Shown here one piece after another: positions 35,294 through 49,300 of a stretch of DNA of 64,000 nt. The position numbers and the translations under genes are program-made. Below the pieces are notes generated by a model. That model did no database searches. It saw only the letters and a list, made by a program, of their open reading frames with translations, and was not told the origin of the DNA. Source of the DNA: Glandiceps talaboti (lineage: Eukaryota > Hemichordata > Enteropneusta > Spengelidae); NCBI RefSeq assembly GCF_964340395.1, contig NC_135562.1:13123043-13187042 (forward strand), written 5' to 3'. The number at the start of each line of letters is the position of its first letter. The first letter of the stretch is position 1.

Positions 35294-37277
35294 GTAGGGC
35301 ACGATTGAATCACAGACTGTTGTGTTGGGGTCCCTCCCCAGCGTTGTCGCTATCTTTTAGTGACTGAACTTTGGGTGTAGATGACTAAATGACATTGCGT
35401 AAGCGACAGTATTTACTATGGAATTTGGTCATTCAGAAACTGTAGCATTTATAGGGAAGTCAGCTGAACGGCATTCGTGAACATGATGGGGGGATTGACG
35501 ATATTTGTCTGTTGAGTTGGCTGACTTCCCCCAGTCAATGGGCATGTATGTACTTTCGTGATGTTGTTGGTGTTGATGCTGTCAAAATTTAGTCAAAAAT
35601 GAACCAGAGCGTGTTAAAACTTTCTTCTTTGTTACTAAAAAAGTGAATTATTATCAAATTAGTGATATTTTTTCAGTACAACAACTATTTTTCAAAAGTC
35701 GAACTTCTCCGCCATTTTGACCTACACTACACGTCTACAGCGGTGTAGCTATAGCTGTACATCATGTTAGCGTCGACCGCATGACCGTTTCGCCAATGAA
35801 AGACACCCATTGTTGACTAAAACACTCCAACACAGTCCAGTATCTTGATAACCACGCGTTGAACAAAGAACAGGAGCTGCGTTTGTCCGATGTCTTGTAA
35901 GAGTGGGGCCCAAGTACAAAGACATAGTGCCAAAAACACGCCTTTCAGAGCGTACGATTTCGATCGTCACTTTTCACAGCTGTTGACGATTCGATATGTT
36001 TACATTATGTTCCTTTGACATTGTGCAGTATACACATACCCTAGGAATTGGAAACGGTGTGATTTTGAGGTATTATATTAGCCAGATAAACATTTCAGGC
36101 CCATACTTCGAACTAAAGAAGCGATTTTACGCTGTGATATATTTTTATAGGGCTTTAGCGTTTAACAAGATCGATCGATCTGCATACATGCATATTACAG
36201 TACACAGTACATCATACTTGAGTATACTCTGGGAACATTGCCAAAATAGCGACACAGTCACTTCATTATCCTTGCATAGTTAATTGACTTATATTAACAA
36301 ATATACAGAGGGCAGGGATATTTCTCCTGTTTACACACTTCAATCAGAATCATTGATATAAATATTACATAAACTGTAAGTTACTCTGTAAGTACTGTGA
36401 TGATGGAAAATGTAAGGGGCGTCCAAGTGCTAATAGGTTTATTGGAAATGAGTGCATAGCGCATGTATAGACCATGGAGGTATACATGTACAGTGTCAGT
36501 ATACCCTCATGCTTAGACATTGGAGACAGAATCCAACATCTCAGTTGCATGTAAACCGGTATTAACATTGAATTTCTCATACACTCATAATTATTAAACA
36601 TACTGCTGCAACATTTCATCAGACATATTTTCATCGGGAAACAAATATACCATTTGCACTCATCTCCCCTCAATATGCCACTGATGTGCATTTTAAAAAT
36701 GTCATGTGTGATGTAGTAAAATTTGTTGTGCTCTTATCCCATACAATATACATTATATATACAATGTACACCCAGAGTATGTACAGAGGGAACACTTGTT
36801 TTTTTTTATAAATCATTTTGACCTGACAAAATTATATGTCTTTGGTACAGCTAGACAGTCACTAGCCAGTCTATAATAACCCCCCCCCCCCCCCCCCCCC
36901 CCCCCCGTAATGTTGACTTGCAGATTTGTACATGTCAAGTGAACAAGCAACAAAATTGTCAGTAATAACTGTACTACATGCACTGTAATCACATTGTATA
37001 TTAGTTATGGAATTACATCAGTTGAAAAATTAAATTTCACAATGTTCATTAAAATTTCATTCACAGTCTAGACACATATTGGAATGACTAATAACAGACC
37101 CCAGTGTTGTTAATCACTAATCAACATTTACAGTATCTTGTATACCAACTCACAGTTCAAAGTTGTATATATATTTTATTATTACCAAGTTATTACTATT
37201 TTGAACTCTGCAAAAAAAAACAAAAAAACAATAAAAAAAAAACCACTCAGACTTTCTGATGAACACTCAATGAACTA

Positions 37278-37319
<42 letters not shown>

Positions 37320-40300
37320 TGTTGCTAATGATGTGTGTTGGTGATTGATTTTTTTGTGAACAATTTGACATTGATCAGGTCATAGGCTATTAGCCTTTTT
37401 TAGCTGTACATTACTTTGATATGATATATAATGATCTTGATTTTGTTTTGTCTGATTTTTTTTTTTTACAAATGAAATTGTTTATTTGTCCTTGTTCGAT
37501 AAGATTTTTATCCTTTCCCTTAAAAAAATTGTTTCGCCAGAAAATTTAAAAAAAGAAAGATTATTGATTATACAGTGATTTTCATCATCAGTAGCCTTAG
37601 GCACATGATATGATACTTGTATTAAGTCTTTCGGAACCAGGTGCATACCAACGTTTTCATTTGTCCATGTAACTAAATTTACAAAATTAATAACCTGGAA
37701 TCCAAGATGTCGTATTTCAGAAGAAAAAATGGAAAGATGTGAATGATTTGAAATTGGTACAGACTGAATGAGTGCAAGCAGTGTCTGTGTAAAAATCGGT
37801 GTCACGGTACATGTACATGGATAGACTGTGAGATACACCTTGTCGTTCCACCATCACCGGCCTCCTCTCACATGCTGACTGATGTGTGAGGGTGCCTGTC
37901 ACTGTGTACATGTACATTTACCTTACAGACTAGCACATGGATAGCCTGAGAGATACATCATGTTGTTCAACCATCACCGGTCACCTCTCACACGTTGACC
38001 GATGACCGATGTGTGAGGGCACGCCGTCACGGTGTACCTTACAGACTAGTACATGGAGGAAGAAGAGCTAAAAACAAAAATTAGAAAAATGAAAAATAGT
38101 TCCTTTTTTTTTTACTCTATAGGCCTACATGTTGTTATCGTCAAGACATGAATGCTGACAGTTAGGAGACTCCTGTAAAGCTGTATTGTGTTTTCATGGT
38201 TTGCACATGTAGATGATTCACTATACACGTGATGAATGATGTTACTATGTGGGATGATAGATACAGGAATAGCATACACATGAGATCATATTATCTGTGG
38301 TTTTCAATATCAGGATATCTCTTTTGAAACCACAGATAGCCTCTAGTCTAGAATATAATTTGAATTGAAACACAAGTAAAAGGTGTACAGTTTAGAATGT
38401 AATGTCGTTTCTGTTTTATTTGGTCAGTTCTGAAAAAATTAAGTTCGTGAGTACATGTACCAGTATCTTTGGTCACTATTAGTCTAGTACTGTCTGTGGC
38501 ATTGAATCTCAAGGTCTCTTAGTATGAGATTCAATACCACTGATGGGTAGATATAGTCTAGGTTATGTATATAGAATAAAATAGAGTCTTTATTGCATCC
38601 GTTTAAGAAAACTACATTTCTTCATTGGATTTTCTGCAACAAATGTTTGGTGCTAAAACAAACAAATAAATATATAAACTAGAGTAATAATAGTTCATAA
38701 GAAATAAGGAAATAATGTTTATGTGAAAGTGTATGTATATATGTAGTGTTGGAGTTTGGAGTAGAAATCTACATTGTATTTGTGATGCCTGTGTACCCTT
38801 TGTAATACCTAAAAACAGTGTTATGTAATGAAGTATGTGGGGTATGTGTACACCTGTACATAGACTTCAGAGAATTCTTATAGTCCAGGCCTGGTCAGGT
38901 ATGATGTGGGTGCATTTGTATGTGTTCACGTGGCATTGGATGTAACAACATGATTGTCAGCTAATTAATCCTTGCTAACAAGTAACTCAATTACCTAGAA
39001 TAAGAAGAATGTTTCCCCCTGAAAATAAAAGATTTGAGTTCTAAGCATAGTGATTAAGTTTAAAACGTGACTGCTGGGTCTGTTCATTATTTTGTTATTG
39101 GCCAGTCTACACAGTGCTGGTCTAGGTTCTAGGTGTGTGCACAGCTTGTAATCAGAGGACAAAGAAGGACTACTTTAGAATTAGGTCCAGACTTCATCTG
39201 CAAGTAGGACTAAATTGATCTCTGCTAACAAGCAACGTAATTATCTAGAAATAGTAGAAAAAGAATAAGATTGCTCTCTGAATGAAACTTTGAAAGATCG
39301 GATTGTGGTAATGTAAAACTTTGGGACTGGATCTGTACATTATTAAATGTTACATGGTGAGCCTGTACAGTACTGACATGCCATAAATGTACACATGTAG
39401 GTTCTAGTTTTGTGCACAGCTTATAATCATATAGTACACAGCAGGACTATGTTACTAATAGTACTATAGAATTGGGCCCAGACTTCATCTGAAAACTGGA
39501 CTGGACTAAATTAATATCTACTAACAAGCAATGCATGACATCCCATCTACCCATCTACCGTTTTCAGGGTGTACTCTGATATACATGATAGACTAACTCC
39601 CTGAAAATGAAAGGATAGGAAGTTCACAGAGATGTAGATAAGAGCTACCTTCAAAGATCGAGGCATTGCTTTTGCTTATATAATGTATTAGTAAAAGTGG
39701 ACCAATGACTTGATCTTTAAGAAGGGAAAGTGGCAGGCAAAAACAACTGGCTATTCCAAATTTCTTTTCGCCTACCTTTCAAAAACTTGTGTTTATGTAA
39801 TATGGTTTCAACCACGTTACATGTACATGTACCAGTATCTACTGGCAGACCGATGATTCATGGTTTCCCTTCTAGTTATGTATTACTGCTTAATTTTTCT
39901 AATTTTGTTTTACCAGCAAAAAAGTCACGACTGGACTCTAGGCCAAAAATAATATAGATTATGACTTAGTCATTCAATCACAGAGACTATCCTAACAAAT
40001 CAAATCAATGCTTTGAATAGGGAGACTGCACACATCTTTAAAAATCCAAACAGATTTCAGGCAATTTCAATTACCACTCACAAATTTATGAACGTTGACA
40101 TGGGTATTTAAAATGAACAATAAAAGGAATGCCATCTGATCACATCGTGCACTGCATGAAAAGTAATTTCAAACTACTGAGTTTTTTTTCCACAGATGAT
40201 TTTAGTATTCACTGCATACATGTACATGTACTCTGTGAACCTTGTAAGGAAAGATGACATGGAATTTTTGTAAAAGTTAAATTTGAGTCCTGTTACATTT

Positions 40301-43300
40301 GAGTCCCGTGTGACTGTCTGGTCAAATGCAACCGTAATCTGGATGCCAACATGGTCTTTGAGTGGAAGTGTAAATCGTAATTTAAAGATACCATACAGGA
40401 ACTAGACTAACGTAATCGTCAACCGCTATACTTTTATCAAATCAACCTCTCGATACTATTCAATGGAGATTTACTGGACTGTGTTGTTTAACTAAAAAAT
40501 GACAACTTTGTGACAATCTTGCTCTTAAAAGAATTTTCCTTTGTGCACATTCCCCATGATGTTTAGTACCACTAGTAGTAATGTGCTCTCTAATGATAAC
40601 CAAACTTGTCGCGAGTCAAAAACTGTGATTCCTTGTGAGTCACCACATAGTAAGAGATAGAGGAACATCAAATTTTGGTGTGTCACTAGTAATTGTACAG
40701 GCACTCAAATCAAGGTTATGGTTTTAAAAAAAATGTTAATGTATATAGTAAATATTTGTATGTATGTATGTATGTATGTATGTATGTATGTATGTATGTA
40801 TGTATGTATGTATGTATGTATGTATGTATGTATGTATTTATTTACTTACTTTAAAAAAAAAAAGTATACATTTTAACAGAAAAACCATACACACTGACTT
40901 GATTGCCTGTGACAAATTCATTGTGTGCATCAGTGTCACATCAAATTGGCTAAATTTAGTTTAGTACATACTGTTTAGCACATACATGTAATCTGGTTAA
41001 AATCTGATCAAACAGGGTGACCCTGTGTATAGAGAAAAAATAGTCTCAAAGGACAAGTAAAGTACACATAGATGGGAATAAGGTATATACAATGTACAAC
41101 ATGTACAGCAAAAAGGAGCCTTGCTCAGATTGTAATCAGATTGAGTACATAGAAATGGTTCAATATGTTACAATTATCAGTCTGTACACATCTGCACAGT
41201 GATATGAGTCAGTCAGTAAGTCTAAAGACTGTATGTCTTCTAATCAGTTTGTGTATTTAGATATTATTCGCCAATATTTTTCTTTGTTCAAAATATGGAA
41301 AATATGAGTGACCTAAGGGAGCCTTGTTACTACTCATCTAGGGACTTGTAGTGATGGACCCTTAGATTTATAAATATTTTCTGGCTGAATAAGTAAAATA
41401 TTGGAGGATGAATAAATTATACCTCCTCAAGCATAATTAATGAAAAATCAGTGAACGTAATGATGATTTGTAACTTATTTACTCGTGTCATATTTTGAGC
41501 ATTCCAAAACTGATGATGTAGACACAGGTTGTCGCAATGTACATTTGTAGAATAACCGGGGTATATAATCCATATTTTCTGTTCAAAGACAATAACTTGG
41601 CTTGAGTATGCTATAATAATTAAGAGGATACTATTCTACAATATAAAGATCTCTTTATAACAGAGTGTATAAATATATATCATCTTAATAAAAAGTGTTT
41701 AAGTTTCCTAATAAAGTCTAAAAAAAAACACAATTGTTTGGTTCTGGTTACTTGACCCCCACCTTGTTTTTCACTGCTGCCCTGAAACTTTTTTTTTCAT
41801 AATATTCAAGAAAAAAAAATAAAATCACGAAAATTGTGAAGTCTCGAGAGAAATAGTGGATGTGGAAACTGACAACTTAAAAAGACAATATAAAACTGTT
41901 CTTCCAATCTAATGGCTGTACATCTGATGAGAAGAAACCAATAACATGGAGACTACATGTATATGGAAAACAACAGAAACATAACTAATTGAAATTGACA
42001 CTCACACATAAAAAAGATAAATATGAAAAAAAATAAAATAAAAAATCTATCTACCCCAACTATAGACTACAATTGAGCAGAATCGGAACCACACAATTTT
42101 TTTAGGCCTACATTTGTAAGTATAGCGTATCTTAATAACAGTACATATATTTCATACTAAGACAGAATACAAATTAGCATAACCTGGAGGCGTACCATAA
42201 AGAAAGATAACTTAGTGCTAATGCAGATATCTTATAATTTGTTGTTTGATGTTTACATTGTAGGTAACACAACGTGATGTACCTGGTATAGATGTTGCCT
42301 ACTTGGCGATGGATACAGAAGAGGGTGTAGAAGTAGTCTGGAATGAAGTCCAGTTTTCTGAACGACGCAATTTTAAAGCTCAAGAGGTAAGTATCTGCAT
42401 GTAAATGGAGGACGAAAAGGATTACATTGATTCAAACAGAAAATACAGGATTTATTTTCTTTTTGTTCAACATCATGACTTTGCTTGCATGTATTTACAT
42501 CATTGTTCTGTGGTGCCTGAAATAGTCATAATGTTCATATTCACCATTATTTTCCATATTTTTGTGAATTTTTCTTTTGACATATTTCCTCTGTCAGTTG
42601 GAAAATCTTTGAGGCAAGGATGTGAAAGTGATATTCTATCTATTAGTATTATCTGAAAATCTTCAGATTCGTTCGGGGTTCAAATTTCTCTTCTATGCTT
42701 GAAAGTCAGATTTAGCCGAGCGAGCTCTTTCAGTTACAATTATCAGTTGATTTTTAGCACAACTGAACTTGTTCAGTAGTGCTATAGGGATCGCCCGGCG
42801 TCTGTCTGTCTGTGTGTGTGTGTGTGTGTGTGTGTGGATGTGTGTGTGTGTGTAAACAACTTAAAGTCAAAAACCGCTGAACCGATTGCCACGATATTTG
42901 GTGGGTCCATTACTTTGGGTGTCTAGTTGGGAAATTGTTCAAATCAAAATGATCGCATCACAGGTGTGTGATTTGGGTCAAAAAATGTGATTTTTGGTCA
43001 AAAAACTTAAACTCAGAAACTACTGGGCAGATTGGTGCGAAATTTGGTGGGAACATTCTTAAGGGGGTGTAAAGTAAGATTTGTTCATGACGGGATGATT
43101 CCATCAGTGATATGCAAATTAGGGCTAAAAATGTGTCTTTTTGGTTAAAAATCTATAATTCTAAAACTACTGAGCAGATTGGGCTGAAATTTAATGGGAA
43201 TGTATCTAGGGATGTATGGACGAAGAAATATTAAGCATACCATGATTCCATGAGTGATATGCAAATTAGGTGTAAAAATGTGAATTTTGGTCAAAAACTT

Positions 43301-46300
43301 ATATCTCAAAAAGTACTTGGTCAATTAGTCTGAAACTTGGTGAGATGTTTCTGAAACTGTTATTCTGCAGATTTTCTTAAAAACATTTTGACAAAATTGG
43401 CCCTAGCGACCATGACCACGCCCTTTAGCAACAACCAAATGGCAGTATATTTTGGTCAAATAACAACATCATCTGGTAAGCAAGTGAGTAAACATTCAAA
43501 AAATGTATGCAAATACCCTAGCAACCATGACCACGCCCATAGCAACAGCCAAACGGTGGTGTATTTCACAAAGATAACAACAGGGTTTAATAGATAATTG
43601 AATAAACATCCAAAAAATGTATGTAAATTTGCATAGCAACAAGACCACGCCCATAACAACAGCCAAATAATCACGTATATTGCAAAGATAACAACAGGAA
43701 TAGAAAGACAGATGAATAAACATTCAAAAAATGTATGCAAATACCCTAGTAACCATGACCACGCCCATAGCAACAGCCAAACGGTGGTGTATTTCACAAA
43801 GATAACAACAGGGTTTAATAGACAATTGAATAAACATTCAAAAAATGTATGTAAATTTTCCTAGCAACAAGACCACGCCCATAGCAACAGCCAAATGATC
43901 ACTTATATTGCAAAGACAATATCAGGAATTCATACACAAGTGAACAAAAACATACACAAATGTATGCAAATATATCTAACAACATGACCACGCCCATAGC
44001 AACAGCCAAATGATAGCATTTATCGTAAAGATAGCAACATGGTTGGATAGGCAACTGGATAGTTATTCAGCAAATAAACACCTATTGTTAGCATAGACTA
44101 GCATATGGATAAACATTTTTAAAAACTACAGTTGTGCTACAACGCCATTGGCGGTATTTTTATCAGACTACTGCCTTATAAATGTGGTAGTCTGGATGCA
44201 ATGTGTACTAGTCTGTGTGACTACTGTTACATGTAATTTTTGAGCTGTAGAATCCCAATGACTGTTTCAGCTACAATTTTCTATAGATTCCATTGGACTA
44301 ACAGACCACCACCTTGTAAATTTTGATTGTCTAGATAAGATAGTACAACTGCAGACATCAGACCATGGACAAATGGAACCTGTTACAAACAAGGAAAGTA
44401 AACAAATGAATTGGATTAATACCACTCGGCACAGCAGGCTGGAACAACAGAGACTTGTATTACATTTCATGGTTTGATAAGAACAGTGTTATGGCCTCTT
44501 TAAGTGTGCATGAAATGTCAGAGGAACTCTTCATTTGTTTGTGGACGTGAACTATATTAGGCCGTACAACTGTTCTTAATGATGAAATATAATATGAGTC
44601 CAACATGCTGAGCCAAGTATTATTCATGCAATTCAGTTGTTTAGTTTACCTGTGTGTAAAAGGTTCTGTTTGTCCATGGTCTGATGTTGACAGTTGTATG
44701 TGCCCTGCACTACATGTACCATTAATTTTGAGCTCTGCATTGTTGTTAGTCTAGAGGCTATCTGTCGCTTCATATCTCCATCTTTCCTGTGAGAAGAGAT
44801 TCAAAGCTTCGGACCAGGATAGCCTAGACAATGTTGTTGTACATTTATATCTATGTATAAATACTATTTATTTTACTTTGACAGGATAAAATCAAATTGG
44901 TATTTGATAATCTTATACAGTTAGAGCATGTCAATATAGTCAAATTTCACAAGTACTGGGCTGATGTCAAGTCAGAAAAGCCAAGGGTAAGTTTAAAAAA
45001 TGGCTGTTGATAATTAACAGTGATAATTATAATTTTCATATAGCACTCTCTCATACTGTGTTCACTTCAAAACACTTAGAAAATTACTATTTCTATAGCA
45101 AGAACCTATAATCACACAATGTCCATTTATAGTTTCTTAACTTCATTGGGAGCATACAATCCATTGCAACCTCTGTAAGTGCTTAGGATTAAATCATTCG
45201 CATTGCAACCTCTATCCTATCAGGTCCCAAAAACCATATTTCGTAGTCTTCCTTATATTGCTTCAAGCCTTGAGTTTTAAAACAGTCGTAAACAACATTT
45301 GTAGATGCCTCTGTGTTCTTGATTCTTATTCTATCGAAACAATAGTATGATGGCTATCTATGCCAGACAGACAGACAGACATGATAGTGTCCTATTTGGG
45401 TTCTCACTTGCCACTTACTACAACAGTCTGTATGTAAGCCCTAGTCTGTCTTTGATTAAAGAAATAAATGCCATGCAGTACAGTAAAGTAGAAGACTATT
45501 CTTCAACTTTGATTCTATCGAACAATGCAGGTTTTCCTCGGGCACTTCGATTTCCTCATGCACCAATACTGAACCTGTGTGGTCCATACTTTAAAGGTAT
45601 TAGTCACATGTGTAGACTTTCTGACTGATGTCAAAGGTCAATAAATATACGTTGCACTCTTGTTTGTTTCAGGTCATATTCATCACGGAATACATGTCTT
45701 CAGGTTCTCTTAAACAGTTTCTGAAAAGAACAAAGAAAAATAAGAAAACTGTCAATGAGAAATCGTGGAAACGATGGTGTACTCAGATCCTATCAGCTCT
45801 CAGGTTAGTTATGTAGCCACAGGGTTGTAGGAGATTTATAGGAAAAGTCTGATCAGGTATACAAGAGTACCAGTACATATGTGTAGGTGTTTGTATATAT
45901 ATGTACAATTTTCCAAATTAATGTTGTTGTATGTGGTAGATCGCAAAAGTTGGTGACAGTGTTCCTTGAGGTATGTGGATGTAATAATCTTGTAAATCAC
46001 ACAAGTGTAAACAATGGATTAGATTGAATGTGCAGCCATGTGTTTGAAAACTTGTTATCAGAGCCTGAGATGCCACCGTAATTTAAGTGTTATTACATCA
46101 ATGCCTAATTAATACGACTCTGGTAATCCAGCCTTCGGTTTACTAAGAATAGTAAGGCCAAACGAGATCTATTGTTCTTCAATGTGGTAGATTTACACAA
46201 GTTGGTGATAACAGTTTCTCTGCTGTGCAACTATAATCACCCTGTAATCAAGATAGTGTAAATTATGGAAGTCCCAAAAGAGTACGCTGCAAGTTTATCT

Positions 46301-49300
46301 AATAAAACCCTGAGATGCCTCCCTACTGAGACTATAATTAAACCAACATCCATTCAATAGCTTATCACTGTTGTATCAACATATATTGCAACAATAATTT
46401 TAGTTTGCAGCTATCTTAACAAACAGAAAGCACAATTACCAGATAATAATTTATAACAACATGTTGAAACAGCAGTTCTAGTTAGTGTCTGTCTTAGTTA
46501 GTTTGGCGATAGCTTGATTTCCGTAGTAGGGAGTCTATGAATATGTATAATAAAACACTGTTGACTGTTTTGTTTTGTTGTAGTTATTTACATTCCTGTG
46601 AACCACCAATTATCCATGGCAACTTAACGTGTGACACAATCTTTATTCAGCATAACGGACTCATCAAAATAGGATCAGGTAAGAAGGCATATCTCTGTCA
46701 TGTCATTGGTCCACACTATGGGTCAAATCATGTCAACAGTTACATTAAGCATTTTGATTGGTTTGTATTGTGTTGCACCTGTTGAGTGACCAATTAAATA
46801 GTCCAGTCTTGTTTCTTGATAAATGTTCAACCGATTGATGATGATTTACATGTCAAATTCAAGTACAAAAGGTTGATGTGGCATGGCGTTCCCATTTTAC
46901 ACCTTGTAGGCAATGTTATACTGTGTTCTGTGATTACATTACAATTTGTTGAGCAGTTGTCACTATTTGGGGAAATAGCCTTCAACATTGTGAAATGTAT
47001 GTTGCAATGGCGTTATTTGCTCTCATGAATGGTAAAAATGATTGTACAGCCATTCTCAAAATCCTGTTCAGTTCCAGTGTCTGATAAGAGCCACATTGAA
47101 CTGAGTAACATCATGAAAACTAAGATACGTACCCTCTGTTCAATCAGTGCAAGTAATAAAATATGATAGGTGGCTTCAATCTGACTCTTAATACACAAAG
47201 AAAACTTTTTGAATGTGAAATTCAACCAGTGAGCTAAATATCACCTGAGCTTAGAATGAGCATTTCATGCTCACTGTTTACATGATCAGTCTTGTTGTCA
47301 TGGTACAGAGGGTAAACATCTCTGAACATTGCTGATGTTACTTGATTGAATGTAGATTATGTTGTGTCACTCTGCACTCACTGATGTGCGCTGTCCATGA
47401 AACTAAAGGGGTTGACCGATGTGTGAGGGCGCCCTTCATGGGGTACCAGACTAGATTGAATGTGGCTCTTATTAGACATATTTGATAATAGGAACTGAAT
47501 GGAATTTTGAGAATGGCTGTATATGAATGTTTGTCCAAAAGAGATTTATTACACACACACAGTAGTAGTTTTTGTATCATCTGACTAACCTTCAAATATC
47601 TACAAACAGATTTCAAAAAATTATGTCACCAAAAGTAATTGCACACATAGTCTGTATATTATCATGGTATAGACTAAAGTGTACATTTTTCCTTAATAAA
47701 GCCTGTATATATTATTTAGTCCATGATGTGAATTACAAAGTTTATAATGCACTAAGTGAGTTTGACTAACGTCTTGTAAAATACCTACCAGTTATCAATT
47801 TACTAACACAACCTTTATCCAAATACAAAAAATTCTCAAAACTTTGCTGACATTCTCAAAACATTGTAGACATTCTCACAACTTCGCCGATATTCTCAAA
47901 ACATTGCAGACATTCTTAAAACTTTGCAAACATTCTCAAAACATTGCAGACATTCTCAAACCTTTGCTGACATTCTTAAAACTTTGCTAACATTCTCACA
48001 ACTTTGCTGACATTCTCAAAACGTTGCAGATATTCTCAAAACCTACAGACATTCTCAAAACTGTGCTGACATTCTCAAAACTGTGCTGACATTCTCAAAA
48101 CTTTGCAGACATTTTTACACTACACTACAATATTCATGTGTTGTTGTTTCTCAACTATAATCCCCAGGCCCCTCTAAATTTGAAGCTTTTTTCAGCGATG
48201 GTAAGGCTTACATGGTAGTTCTATACATACTAAGTTAACAAGTTTTCTAATGACTTAACATATGTTGAATAACAAACTAACAATACTGACAAGATATATG
48301 TAAGTGAGGAAAAGTGACAATTTAACGATAAGTGAAATGTATATTAAGCCTACCTTATTGGAATCTAGTTTTTGAAACGACTTTGACTACGTAGCTTTCG
48401 TCTGATTCCAATAAGGTAACTTTACTGCTACTAACTACTATACATATGGAGTCAAGTATCACTTTCTATTCTACTAGAGTAAGCTTGTTTTAACTTTAAG
48501 TATTTCTGACAGAGTACATGATAAGAAAATATGTCTATCCACCCCATCTTTCATAAGATTTGGTATACGGTAGTCTTGTTGTACTGTGCTCTAGTTATTT
48601 TACATAAAAGCAAAAAATGGGATGGGGAGGGATAGGGGTTTGGAGGGGGGGGGGGAGGAGAGAGTGAAATGGGATGGTATGGAAGAGAAATGATGTGATA
48701 TGGGAATGTTATTTGAATCTACACAATTTTATATCTTTGTATCTGTTATCTGGCATCCCTGGCTTAACTTTGGTTCTTATAAATACATTACTTGGGGTAG
48801 AATATTTGATATGCTTTGAGTACTGGATGAGAATCAGATCATTGTATGGTGTTGTTGTTTCCCTTAGAAGTGGTAGATACAACAGGGAATCAACAATACA
48901 TTGAGATAGTCCATTGATCAGTTCCAAGATGTACTACTGATTGGCTGTCAGTGGCTAAGTCTGTAAACTACTTTTAGCCTCTTATACCACTGCAGTTTGA
49001 GTTTGAGCCGTACTATGGGTTTGATGAAATTTACCACGCTGTAAGTCAGAAGAGTGTTGTTGAGTTTGACTCTGTCGAACAGTGTACATTTAGGTTTACC
49101 CCAGGTACTCTGATGTCCTGCACTATCACCGAACCCATGAAGGGCAGCAGTACTCGCTGGTCTTCTTGGGAGACAAGCATTGATATGCTTAAAGAACTAT
49201 CCCTGCAGTTTAAATTTAAAAAAAAAAGAGAGAAGATTTTTGAATCTTGGAGGACAGAACATGTGCAGTTTTTTTGGAGGGATAAATTGGATCTTTCTTA

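Larger units (their letters stand above)
35294..42263. other. NRBP intron 1 (7.0 kb)
   Basis: Contains poly(C) at 36881-36906, (CA)n at 37281-37318, a two-copy tandem repeat of about 130 bp (37810-38060), two small palindromes (38283-38350, 38482-38570), (ATGT)n at 40757-40837, a MITE relative (40990-41143) and one copy of a three-member intronic repeat (41507-41620). Confidence 0.7.
42387..44884. other. NRBP intron 2 (2.5 kb)
   Basis: Mostly transposon-derived: the element with internal satellite (42755-44139) and a foldback element (44344-44698), plus a small palindrome around 44750-44835. Confidence 0.7.

Noticed and set aside
43456-43797. 113-residue Trp/Leu-rich repeat ORF on the minus strand
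   Set aside because: It reads through the 112-120-bp tandem array, so its periodicity is explained by the DNA repeat.
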